Source of the DNA: Gammaproteobacteria bacterium
GTDB lineage: Bacteria > Pseudomonadota > Gammaproteobacteria > Steroidobacterales > Steroidobacteraceae
Length of the DNA: 17,200 nt
Direction: 5' to 3'
Assembly (NCBI GenBank): GCA_028293725.1
Contig: JAQGOE010000054.1
Span: 1 to 17,200, forward strand
Below, in pieces: positions 7,515-14,696 of the stretch. The notes beneath the pieces are model-generated. The model had not been told where the DNA came from, made no database searches, and saw only the letters and a program-made list of their open reading frames with translations. The position numbers and the translations under genes were made by a program. Each line of letters opens with the position of its first letter. Within the stretch, counting starts at the first letter, position 1.

Positions 7515-8873
7515 TCAGAAATCGAGCGCGGTCGGCTTCTTCAATAAGAAGGACAGCACGACGAAGTAGAGGATGCCGGCCCCGATCCAGACGGCCCCCA
7601 TGATCTTGGCGGCCCCATCCATCTCATACAACACGTAGGCAATCACCAGAAACCCACCCAGGGGCATGACCAGGTGACGCAGCCAGTCGCGGCTGCGCTC
7701 GCGGATGACAAAGTGATTGATCACCGCCAGGTGCAGCAGCAGGAACCCCGTCAGTGCCCCGAAATTGACGATCCGGGTGAGATCATCGATACGATTGTCG
7801 AAAAACAATCCGACGACCAGTGAGATGCCGGCCACGGCTAGCGTGCTGACATACGGTGTCCGATAGCGCGGATGAATCTTCCCGAGTACGGCCGGGAGTT
7901 TGCCATCCCGCGCCATAGCAAACAGGATGCGTGAAACCGCCCCTTGTGCCGCCATGGCGTTGGCAATGCCGGACGCCAGAGCAATCGCGGCCAACGACAG
8001 AACGCGCAAACCTGTCCCGCCCGCACGTTGCGCGATGTCATAAAACGCCATGTCGGCCGAGGAGAACACCATACCCCGTGCGAGGTCCGCCGCAATCCAG
8101 GTCTGGAGTACGAAAAGTAAGCCGACCAGCAATAAAGCCAACAGCGTTGCACGCCCCACCGCGTTGCGACCGCCGAGGCTCTCCTCCGCGAGCGTCGAGA
8201 TGCCGTCAAAGCCAAGAAAAGATAGGACCGCGATCGACGTGGCACCACCGACAGTCGCCAGCGAGAATACGGCTGGATCGTACACCGGCTTCCACGTCAA
8301 TGCGCCCGCCCCGAGCCCACCGTACAGCGCAACCAAGCCGATTACGATGAACAGCAGCAGAGTCACCAACTCGAAAGCGAGCATGTACAAATTCACACGC
8401 GCCGTGAGCTGGATACCGATCAGATTCACGATGGCATTGAAACCGACGAACCCCAGGAGCCAGATCGAGTCGGGCACTCCCGGTAGCAAGGGGCGCAGGG
8501 CCACGGCACTGAAGATGTACAACAGCGCTGGCACCAGGATGTAGTCGAGAAGAATCAACCACCCAGCGAAAAAGCCCGCGGCCTCGTGCAGACCGCGCCC
8601 GACGTAGGAGTACACCGAGCCTGCCATCGGAAAGGCGCGGGACATCGACGCGTAACTCATGGCCGTGAAGTACATGCCAACGAGCCCGACGAGATACGCC
8701 AGCGGCACCATGCCTTTCGCGTCGTGCCACACAAATCCAAACACCCCGAACGGGGATATGGGCACCATGAAGACCATGCCGTAGACGATCAGGTCCCTGG
8801 TGGTGAGCGCGCGTTTCAGCTCCTGCTTGTAACCAAAAGTCTCGAGACTCGTCATGGGCGGGAATTTGACCAT
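7515..8873 (-). CDS. APC superfamily permease (amino acid/amine transporter)
   Basis: A 452-residue inner-membrane transporter with about twelve hydrophobic segments. The N-terminal LKRALTTRDLIVYGMVFMVPISPFG is the usual APC start. It continues with helix 3 FPMAGSVYSYVGRGL, the GFDGISTLAEES segment of helix 6 and FAMARDGKLPAVLGKIHPRYRTPY in the cytoplasmic loop after helix 8; these are standard amino-acid/polyamine permease features and look closest to the PuuP-like group. Proton- or sodium-coupled import of an amino acid or amine is expected. The start at 8873 has no clear Shine-Dalgarno; an ATG six codons later (8855) is an alternative. First gene of a two-gene unit with the amidohydrolase, which suggests uptake of the product of that enzyme. 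The leader contains inverted repeats at 8887-8919 and 8972-8987. Confidence 0.93.
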   Translation of the reverse strand: MVKFPPMTSLETFGYKQELKRALTTRDLIVYGMVFMVPISPFGVFGFVWHDAKGMVPLAYLVGLVGMYFTAMSYASMSRAFPMAGSVYSYVGRGLHEAAGFFAGWLILLDYILVPALLYIFSAVALRPLLPGVPDSIWLLGFVGFNAIVNLIGIQLTARVNLYMLAFELVTLLLFIVIGLVALYGGLGAGALTWKPVYDPAVFSLATVGGATSIAVLSFLGFDGISTLAEESLGGRNAVGRATLLALLLVGLLFVLQTWIAADLARGMVFSSADMAFYDIAQRAGGTGLRVLSLAAIALASGIANAMAAQGAVSRILFAMARDGKLPAVLGKIHPRYRTPYVSTLAVAGISLVVGLFFDNRIDDLTRIVNFGALTGFLLLHLAVINHFVIRERSRDWLRHLVMPLGGFLVIAYVLYEMDGAAKIMGAVWIGAGILYFVVLSFLLKKPTALDF

Positions 8874-8886
8874 CGCAGCGAGCAGG

Positions 8887-8919
8887 AAGTAGCGCCTTCC
8901 GGAGCCGTGGCCGCTACTT
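8887..8919. promoter_or_regulatory. Inverted repeat in the permease leader
   Basis: AAGTAGCG (8887-8894) and its exact complement CGCTACTT (8912-8919) are separated by 17 nt. The nearer arm is 13 nt from the permease ATG, where the ribosome would bind. It could be an operator or an RNA hairpin affecting translation. No protein or RNA family is recognised. Confidence 0.4.
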
Positions 8920-8971
8920 GCGGCGGTGGCACGCTCTTCGAGGCGCGTTCATGCGACAAAAATGACACATT

Positions 8972-8987
8972 TCGCACCGAAGTGCGA
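8972..8987. repeat. Short hairpin TCGCAC-CGAA-GTGCGA
   Basis: A perfect 6-bp stem (TCGCAC / GTGCGA) with a 4-nt loop, about 100 bp upstream of the permease start. It may be part of the permease promoter or leader; function unknown. Confidence 0.35.
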
Positions 8988-9035
8988 GTGCGTCGTTACT
9001 CGCTGAGCCGCCGTTCGGGCACGCCCCGCGGCGGT

Positions 9036-9058
9036 GAGGTGACGCTCCCTGTCACCTC
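9036..9058. terminator. Stem-loop downstream of the small ORF (possible terminator)
   Basis: GAGGTGAC (9036-9043) and GTCACCTC (9051-9058) form a perfect 8-bp stem with a 7-nt loop. On the minus strand it begins 13 nt after the stop of the 69-codon ORF, where a terminator would be expected. It lacks a T-tract, so it could instead be an operator or a leader structure for the permease further downstream. Confidence 0.3.
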
Positions 9059-9071
9059 GGAAAAGCCGCCA

Positions 9072-9281
9072 TCAAGCCCAGTAACTGCTGAACGGCTTGA
9101 AGATCCCGCTATCGAGGGTGAATCCACGACGTGCCATCTTGCGAACGACACACGTCCGCAGCTTCAGTGGCAGAGGGGGATTTATGAGTCTCAACTCAGT
9201 TGACACCGACGTCGGTGTCCGCTCGTCTTCCGAGCACCCGGCAAACGCATCATGTTGCTTAGCCAGAATCTGGTTCTGCAT
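9072..9281 (-). CDS. Hypothetical 69-aa small protein
   Basis: An open frame of 69 codons starting ATG at 9281 and not recognised as any family. The peptide starts MQNQILAKQHDAFAGCSEDE and ends with FTLDSGIFKPFSSYWA; it has no membrane helix or signal peptide. Support for translation is a perfect AGGAGG at 9288-9293 with 6-nt spacing, a consensus -35 TTGACA at 9359-9354 followed 17 nt later by a weak -10 (TGTCAC), and a stem-loop just past the stop. The open frame continues upstream to 9467, but that part has no ribosome binding site. It lies in a region of decayed genes, so it could also be chance or a relic. The C-terminal half (from PPLPLKLR) is basic, then aromatic-rich. Confidence 0.4.
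   Translation of the reverse strand: MQNQILAKQHDAFAGCSEDERTPTSVSTELRLINPPLPLKLRTCVVRKMARRGFTLDSGIFKPFSSYWA
9202..9219. repeat. Perfect 18-bp palindrome
   Basis: GACACCGACGTCGGTGTC is its own reverse complement over all 18 bases. It lies inside the 69-aa ORF, about 80 bp downstream of its start. The size and symmetry are typical of a dimeric repressor operator; as RNA it has no loop, so DNA binding is the likelier use. No known operator is recognised. Confidence 0.6.
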
Positions 9282-9499
9282 GTCAGTCCTCCTGCTTATC
9301 CAACTCACGGGCGCAAGATACACACGATGCGTGACAGCGTGGTGACCGAAAGGTGTCAAGCGCAGTGCAACACCGTGAATTTGATCACAACACTCCAAAC
9401 ATCGCGGCGCCGCAAACATGTTGCAACGCAGGAGTTGCGAGCACGTCCAGCCGCCCGCGCCAAACACTTCGGAGTGCCTGTTATTACGTCACGGGACCG
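9282..9499. other. Intergenic stretch with a minus-strand promoter-like sequence
   Basis: No gene is recognised here. On the minus strand it holds AGGAGG (9288-9293) and a consensus -35 TTGACA (9359-9354), both in position for the 69-aa ORF. The -10 hexamer at the right distance (TGTCAC) is weak. The rest shows no recognisable coding or RNA feature. Confidence 0.35.
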
Positions 9500-9800
9500 C
9501 GTGTGCAGATCAGCGCCATTCTCGAGAGGTCCGGCCGGCAGCCAGAGCCTGGGCGTATCGCCGAGCAAGTTTGGAAGAGGCGACCCACATGTTGGGCAGA
9601 AGTCAGATCGGTATCGAGGGGGCCTGACAGGAAAACCGTGCCGCATCCACCAACAGCGTGGTGTTGTCATCCGCACCTGTTTGTTTTCGATACAACGAGC
9701 AATGACATTGATACACGGCGTCTGCGGTGTCGGTGACCTCGAATTCAACCGATCTGCAAAGACAGGCGCGGCGCATTGCCGCTCTCTCGTCAGTCGACAT
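9500..9800 (-). pseudogene. GFA/CENP-V family protein, frameshifted pseudogene
   Basis: Two frames on the minus strand together spell a GFA-domain (glutathione-dependent formaldehyde-activating enzyme-like) zinc protein. Frame one (9800-9603) gives RACLCRSVEFEV and YQCHCSLYRKQTGADDNTT, up to ARFSCQ. A second frame, from about 9625 to 9500, gives YRSDFCPTCGSPLPN and LWLPAGPLENGADL. The expected residues joining the two halves (about 15-20) are missing, so a deletion or frameshift lies near 9605-9635. The third cysteine of the C-x-C-x-x-C zinc motif is Tyr37, a likely TGT-to-TAT change, and the usual C-terminal AAHLFVGSKA-type segment is absent. Intact relatives are ~130 residues. It is not expected to be functional; the family's role is mostly unknown outside formaldehyde detoxification. 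Confidence 0.8.
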
Positions 9801-9929
9801 TTCCGAGGTTTGTTCCTAAACAGGAATAATTTTACTTTCCGCCCAACCTTTCTTGAGTCTTTCGTTTTCCTTTCACAATTCTTACGCTCGCGATACAGTG
9901 CGCCCTGGTGTTTGAGACCCTGCCATCCC
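9801..9929. other. AT-rich spacer between two pseudogenes, possible promoter
   Basis: The stretch 9815-9890 is markedly AT-richer than its surroundings. On the plus strand TTCACA (9872-9877) and TACAGT (9894-9899) are 16 nt apart and resemble a weak sigma-70 promoter facing the glycosyltransferase remnant. No coding sequence was seen. Confidence 0.25.
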
Positions 9930-10396
9930 AAGGCCTGCGAGCTGCTCCACAACTTTCCTGGACTCCGGCGGATCATCGTGTTCCCGCACAAGGGCAGGGG
10001 CTTGATTCAGGAATACCTCGGGGCTCTGCGCCGTCGGAGGCGTTTCTTGAGCTGGAGCCAGACGCGATGCCGGTCGAATTCCTGCCACCCCGCGCCGCTT
10101 CGCCCAGTGATGCCCGATTCCCTTCGATGCAGTTCGGCTCGGTGCGCGCGTTGACTGCCACGATCGCGGCCACGCGCATGTTCATTTCGGCCGACACCGG
10201 TCCCATGCACCTCGCCAGTTCGATGGCGGTTCCCACGGTGGCCCTGTTTTGTGCATCGGACCCTGTGCTCTACGGACCATTGAAACCCGTGGACCTCGCA
10301 ATCAACATTGCAGAGAGCACGCCGCGCCTGGTCGCGCAGCGCTGCCAGCGTTTGCGGCGGGAATCAATTGAGGGGGACAGCGCGCTCCCCCGATAA
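9930..10396 (+). pseudogene. Glycosyltransferase family 9 (heptosyltransferase-like) remnant
   Basis: The C-terminal half of a GT9 sugar transferase is visible in one plus frame: VRALTATIAATRMFISADT, GPMHLASSMAVPTVALF and SDPVLYGPLKPVD, covering about 10140-10290. The D-T-G-P-M-H-L-A motif is the nucleotide-sugar binding signature of ADP-heptose:LPS heptosyltransferase-like proteins. The preceding segment, LLHNFPGLRRIIVFPHKG followed by RGLIQEYLGALRR (about 9940-10035), is in another frame, and the change falls near 10035-10045. The N-terminal Rossmann domain that should precede it is absent. Intact GT9 proteins are about 300-350 residues, or longer when fused to TPR repeats. This is a truncated, frameshifted relic. 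A sequencing error could explain the frameshift but not the missing N-terminus. Confidence 0.72.
10372..10391. terminator. GC-rich stem-loop at the end of the GT9 remnant
   Basis: GGGGGA (10372-10377) and TCCCCC (10386-10391) pair with an 8-nt loop and overlap the stop codon region of the remnant (TAA at 10394-10396). There is no T-tract, so at best this is a weak terminator. Confidence 0.3.
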
Positions 10397-10744
10397 TGGA
10401 TTTCCGTTAGTTGTCGGCATCGGGACACAGGCTATAAATCCAGTCCCGCATCGCTGCGCCTGGCCACGCACCAACTCACCCACCGCCACCGCATTAATCG
10501 ATCCTCCATCAACAAGTTAGGATTCAGTTGTCACGCGGGAACACATGGCGGCCGCGTGCACGGCGGCGCGTAATGACGCGTGGCGGACGCGCGACGTCCG
10601 ATGTTCCCTGCAATCCAACTTCTGGGAAGAGCAATTTGGTGCTAATGTCAACCGCGTGGCGTGAATTACGTTGTCCAGTCGTTCTGGTCATCAACCCGGG
10701 CACGGATTCACACCGATGCTGTCACCCGGTGAGGGAGAGCTGCC
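10397..10744. other. Non-coding 348-bp region upstream of the DUF6515-like gene
   Basis: No coding sequence is recognised. A plausible sigma-70-like pair on the plus strand is TTGTCG (10411-10416) and TATAAA (10433-10438), spaced 16 nt, about 300 bp ahead of the next gene. An odd palindrome TCACC-C-GGTGA occurs at 10722-10732, overlapping the start of the AGGGAGAG ribosome binding site (10732-10739). The long leader has no recognisable riboswitch. Confidence 0.35.
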
Positions 10745-12151
10745 ATGCGTACGTCTGGCGTTCTGTTTGCCGCCATTTCCATTGCCCTGCTGATTCCAAC
10801 ATATACTTACGGCCAGAGCAGCGACCCGCGCGCGACCGAAGAGCAGCCGGAGCCGTATCACAAGCATCACGATACGCGTCAAGGCCACGATCATTTCTAT
10901 CCGGATCGGGGCTCGATCCTGCGGGACCCGCCGCAGGGGGCAATCGTGGTGACCTACGCGGGCCTGTCCTACCGATTCCATGACGGCGTCTGGCTCGAGC
11001 CACGGGGACCGGCATTCATGGTGGTGGCGCCCCCGATCGGCCTCATCGTCCCAACACTCCCCACCTTTGCCACGGTCCTGGCGCATGGAGGGGAAATTTA
11101 TCTCTACTGCAATGAGGTCTACTATCTGCCGCGGCCCGACTTGAACGGCTACGAGGTGATCAACGATCCCGCGGAGACAGCCGTCAAAGCCAAGTCTGAC
11201 GCAGCCCTTGCTGGGCCGGTCTCCGGCAAACTCGCTGCCGCACCGCGAGCTGCAACGCCGCCGCCAGCTACCGCAGCAACGAAGGCAGAAGACGACGACG
11301 GAGAGCCTGCCGTAGTAACTCCGGCAGCTATACCAGTTGCGAGGGCCGTGGGCGCCTCGCCCGGCGTAGTGAGTTCGGCGGGATCCGCGGGTTTGCCTGC
11401 CTCTGGAAGTTTGCCTGCGTCCGTGAGCCCGACCGCTTACGTAAGTTCGCCCGCCGCCTCCGTGAACCCACCTGCTTCCGTGATCTCGCCTGCTCCCGTC
11501 AGTTTGGCCACGTCCGTGAGTTCGCCCGCCGCCGTGGGCTCGCCTGCTTCCGTGAGCTCGTCCGCCACCGTCCCGGTCGGCATGGCGATGCGTTCCGTCC
11601 CGGTACCGAGCACAGCGCCCCCTGTCTCAACATCCAGTGCGACACTTTCCAACGTCGCACCCACTTCGCCACCCACCGGGCCGACGACTGCCCCAACAAC
11701 CGGTCCACCGGCATCAATCACAGTAGCAGCGGCGACGCCATCCGGCCCCGCCTCCGCCACGGCAGCACCAATCTCAATGCCCACCGCACCGTCCAGCGTC
11801 ACCGCGCCGCCCAGCGCCGCACCTTCCGCACCCGCTGTGCCCAGCGCAACCGCCCCCATCGCCGTACCCGTCGCAGCGACGGCACCGGTGACGCTGCCGA
11901 CGACCTCTTCCTCAACTGCAACACCCGATCCCCCAAAGGGTATCCGGGCGACCCTGTCCCCGAAGAACGGCCAAAGCGCCGATCAACTGGCCCACGATCG
12001 CTATGACTGCTACCGCTTCGCCGTGGCACAGACCGGTTTCGATCCGGTGCGCTCGGGGGGCGCCGCGTCTCCGACGGCTAGCCAACAGCAGTACGACTAC
12101 GATCGGGCGCAGTCAGCGTGCTTCGAGGCACGCGGCTATACAGTGCGATGA
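10745..12151 (+). CDS. Secreted DUF6515-like protein with long Ala/Pro/Ser/Thr linker
   Basis: A 468-residue protein of unknown function. A signal peptide (residues 1-23, hydrophobic core LFAAISIALLI, probable cut TYG-Q) sends it out of the cytoplasm. A His/Asp-rich stretch (37-53) leads to a small beta-rich domain (65-137): VVTYAGLSYRFHDGVWLEP, FMVVAPPIGLIVPTLP and EIYLYCNEVYYLPR. This matches the DUF6515 pattern of repeated Y/F-hydrophobic strands around a VVxPPIG core. Residues ~147-399 are a low-complexity A/P/S/T linker with degenerate SPAxV repeats. The C-terminus (400-468) has the YDCYRFAVAQTGFDP and YDRAQSACFEARGYTV segments commonly found at the end of this family, with two cysteines that may pair. 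Start supported by AGGGAGAG at 10732-10739. Convergent with the TonB receptor. The family is thought to be envelope-associated; its role is unknown. Confidence 0.8.
   Translation: MRTSGVLFAAISIALLIPTYTYGQSSDPRATEEQPEPYHKHHDTRQGHDHFYPDRGSILRDPPQGAIVVTYAGLSYRFHDGVWLEPRGPAFMVVAPPIGLIVPTLPTFATVLAHGGEIYLYCNEVYYLPRPDLNGYEVINDPAETAVKAKSDAALAGPVSGKLAAAPRAATPPPATAATKAEDDDGEPAVVTPAAIPVARAVGASPGVVSSAGSAGLPASGSLPASVSPTAYVSSPAASVNPPASVISPAPVSLATSVSSPAAVGSPASVSSSATVPVGMAMRSVPVPSTAPPVSTSSATLSNVAPTSPPTGPTTAPTTGPPASITVAAATPSGPASATAAPISMPTAPSSVTAPPSAAPSAPAVPSATAPIAVPVAATAPVTLPTTSSSTATPDPPKGIRATLSPKNGQSADQLAHDRYDCYRFAVAQTGFDPVRSGGAASPTASQQQYDYDRAQSACFEARGYTVR
11340..11935 (+). repeat. Low-complexity repeat region coding Ala/Pro/Ser/Thr linker
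   Basis: Degenerate tandem units such as GTGAGTTCGCCCGCCGCC and GTGAGCTCGTCCGCCACC recur in frame (SSPAxV, SxPASV) across the first half, then become PTxPP and APSxAP in the second half. Such tracts expand and contract by slippage, so length may vary between strains. Confidence 0.7.
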
Positions 12152-12191
12152 GGCGTACGGTGTGCGATCAGCCCTATGTCGAGCCACCCCA

Positions 12192-14696
12192 TCAGAACTT
12201 CGTTCTCACGGTGAGGCCAAAGGTGCGCGGAGCGCCCAGGAACGTATCGATCTGGTTGAATTGGAACGGCGCATCGAAGGCGACCTGGTAGTAAAGCTTG
12301 TCTGCCAGGTTCGCCGACCACAGCTCGACCGCCCACCTGTCGTTCGGCGCGCCGATCCCGATGCGCGCGTTCAACAATCCATACGATCCCTGGATCTTTC
12401 TCGGATCGAGGTTCGACCCCGTGTTGTAGGACGAGTTGTATTTCTCGCTGAGGGTGCCGCGGAACGTCAGGGCCCCGGTGAGCGGCACCTGGTACGTTGC
12501 CGACGCAGCGCCTGACCATAGAGGCGCAAACGAAATCCGGTTGTTGAGGCGCTCGGGAGAGAACAAAGTGATCGCCGAGCCATACTCGTTGATGTTCGTG
12601 AACGCGTAAGTCGCTCCGCCCGACAGACTCAGCCCCTGCAGCGGAGTCGCCCAATTCAAATTCAATTCGGCGCCCTTGGACTCCACCCGGGGAATCGACG
12701 TCACCACGAACAGAATGCCGGTATAGGTGTTCAGCTGGAAATCGCGATATCTCTGATCGAACAGCGCCGCATCGAGGCGCACGGTCTGATCCGCCAGCGT
12801 GCTCTTGACTCCCAGCTCGTAGGAATCGACGGTCTCTTCGGGGAATGACGTGTCGAGGACCGGCGCCAGCGGATTCGCGGCCGCCGGGTTGGTCACCCGG
12901 CCCAGGTTGAATCCGCCCGCCTTGTAGCCGTCGGCAAACGAAAGGTAGGTCATGAGCTCATCGTTGAAGCGATAGGACAACTTGACCGTGCCCGATACAT
13001 TGTTTTCGGTCAGAGATTGGACTTCCGACAGCCTGTTGAAGAACGGGTTGAATACCACCGAACACCCGTACCCCAGCAGAAACTGGTATTCGGGGCTTGC
13101 AGGGTTGAGCGCGCGGACACGTGGTGATGTGAGCAGCGATCCGCAACCGGCGCCCCCATCCGTGTCGTTGTAATTCAACGTCGCGACCTTCTTTTCGTGC
13201 GTGTAGCGAAAACCGGCGGTCAGATCCAGGGCCGGAGTGATCGAATAGGTTTCGTTGCTGAAGAACGCAAAGCTCTTGGACGTCTGGCGAAATGCATCGG
13301 CATAGCCGGCCACCCCGGGCACGAATGTGGCGCCAGGCAGCTTCCCTGTCAGTCCGGGAATCAATAGAAAATTCGGGGTTCCCGCGGCAGCGGATGACAA
13401 CCCGCCCAGGTACAAGTCAAAGTCTTTACCGGCCCAGAGCGTCTGGTTGTTAGTCAGAATTTCGCTGGCAAAGAAGCCACCCACCAGCCAGTTGAGCGAG
13501 TCTTGCTTGCCCGCAAGGCGTAACTCCTGGCTGAATTGCTTGAAGTCGGTCGCATTGCCCTCAGTGGCGGGCTCATACAGGATATCGACGGAGGTGTAGT
13601 CGGTGTCGTTGCCAGCGATAATAGTATTGTCGCGCCACGCGGTAATCGACGTGAGCGTCGCCTCGCCCAGTTGCCAGTTGAGCTCGCCGGATACCCCCAT
13701 GTCCCGGATCCGCTGTGTCCACGGCTGATTCGAGTAAGTCTGATAGCCGTTCCCCGACCCGATCCCGGTGGCACCAGGCTGCCCGCCCAGAGCCGGAATC
13801 GCAGCGAGCGCATTGACGATGCCCGCGAAGGGTCCCAGATAGGTGGCTGCGGCACCGCAGCATGTCTCGTTACGCTTCGAATAGTCGCCGATGAGCAGGA
13901 AATCGACATCGTCGTTGGGTTTGAAGAGATATTGCCCGCGGAAAATGTAGACGTTGCGATCGTTGTTCCTGTCATTGGTATTGGGACCGGCCCCGACATT
14001 GTTCTCGAGCCAGCCTTCGGTCTTCTGGTACCCGGCATAGAGGCGCCCGGCCGAAATGGAGCTGAGAGGTCCCGTGACGGAGGCGGAGATCTCGCGATCA
14101 TTGAAATTACCGATGGAGGCCTCCGCCGTGGCGCCAAAAGTCATCGCGGGTCTCTTGGTCATAATGCTGATGACGCCGGCGTCATTGTTCTTGCCAAACA
14201 ATTCGCCCTGCGGCCCTTCGAGCACCTCGATCCGCTCGATCTCGCCCAGGTTGCCGAAGCCGACGCCGTTACGCGGACGATAGACTCCGTCGATCACAAT
14301 ACCAACGGAGGATTCCAATCCCGGGTTGTCACCGACCGTGCCAATACCCCGAATACGCGCGGTCGTGGAGTTTTCGGATGTGGTGGAGGTGACTGTCAGG
14401 CCGGGGGTCAACACTGTCAGGTTCTTGATATCCGACACCCCCGAGTCCTTGAGCTGCTGCGAGGACAGGGCTATTACGGAAATCGGCACGTCCTGTATGT
14501 TTTCCGAGCGCTTCTGTGCGGTTACGATGACCTCCGCGAGACTTGGGGGCACCGCCGCGTCGTCGGCCCAGCTGAAACCGCCGACCAGGGCGCCGGACGT
14601 TGCCACGACCAAGGTCGTGACCTTGCGAGCGGTATGTCGGCCGCCGTTATGCCGGCCACCGGAACGCCGGCCGAACGCCATACGTCGATTTGTCAT
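12192..14696 (-). CDS. TonB-dependent outer-membrane receptor
   Basis: An 834-residue receptor that imports a ligand across the outer membrane using TonB-ExbB-ExbD energy. In order: an Arg/Gly/His-rich n-region (residues 4-24), a hydrophobic signal core (VTTLVVATSGALVGG, 26-40) with likely cleavage at SWA-DD, a TonB-box/plug start SLAEVIVTAQKR (52-63), plug motifs RIRGIGTVGDN and IDGVYRPRNGVGFG then ERIEVLEGPQGELFGKNN, a 22-strand beta-barrel, and the terminal RTFGLTVRTKF ending in Phe. A Cys-Cys pair (ETCCGAA) and two further cysteines sit in predicted surface loops. The start at 14696 is chosen over 14741 because GGAAGGAAG lies at 14701-14709. The ligand is not identifiable; the type is widespread in sphingomonads, caulobacters and Steroidobacter for catabolic substrates. 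Divergent from an AraC regulator. Confidence 0.93.
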   Translation of the reverse strand: MTNRRMAFGRRSGGRHNGGRHTARKVTTLVVATSGALVGGFSWADDAAVPPSLAEVIVTAQKRSENIQDVPISVIALSSQQLKDSGVSDIKNLTVLTPGLTVTSTTSENSTTARIRGIGTVGDNPGLESSVGIVIDGVYRPRNGVGFGNLGEIERIEVLEGPQGELFGKNNDAGVISIMTKRPAMTFGATAEASIGNFNDREISASVTGPLSSISAGRLYAGYQKTEGWLENNVGAGPNTNDRNNDRNVYIFRGQYLFKPNDDVDFLLIGDYSKRNETCCGAAATYLGPFAGIVNALAAIPALGGQPGATGIGSGNGYQTYSNQPWTQRIRDMGVSGELNWQLGEATLTSITAWRDNTIIAGNDTDYTSVDILYEPATEGNATDFKQFSQELRLAGKQDSLNWLVGGFFASEILTNNQTLWAGKDFDLYLGGLSSAAAGTPNFLLIPGLTGKLPGATFVPGVAGYADAFRQTSKSFAFFSNETYSITPALDLTAGFRYTHEKKVATLNYNDTDGGAGCGSLLTSPRVRALNPASPEYQFLLGYGCSVVFNPFFNRLSEVQSLTENNVSGTVKLSYRFNDELMTYLSFADGYKAGGFNLGRVTNPAAANPLAPVLDTSFPEETVDSYELGVKSTLADQTVRLDAALFDQRYRDFQLNTYTGILFVVTSIPRVESKGAELNLNWATPLQGLSLSGGATYAFTNINEYGSAITLFSPERLNNRISFAPLWSGAASATYQVPLTGALTFRGTLSEKYNSSYNTGSNLDPRKIQGSYGLLNARIGIGAPNDRWAVELWSANLADKLYYQVAFDAPFQFNQIDTFLGAPRTFGLTVRTKF

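Noticed and set aside
9072..9281. Lasso or other RiPP precursor reading of the small ORF
   Set aside because: No Asp/Glu at the required distance from a core Gly, and no modifying enzyme or transporter of that type nearby.
9353..9991. Open frames on both strands across the GFA relic
   Set aside because: They are antisense to, or out-of-frame readings of, the pseudogene; only the C-terminal GFA segment within the minus frame is meaningful.
9252..10154. 300-codon open frame on the plus strand
   Set aside because: It crosses antisense to the GFA relic and shows no family pattern except the short GT9-like piece near its end, so it is a chance frame and not one gene.
11340..11935. CRISPR-like or satellite repeat array
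   Set aside because: The repeats are degenerate, in frame and explained by a low-complexity Ala/Pro/Ser/Thr protein linker; there are no uniform spacers.
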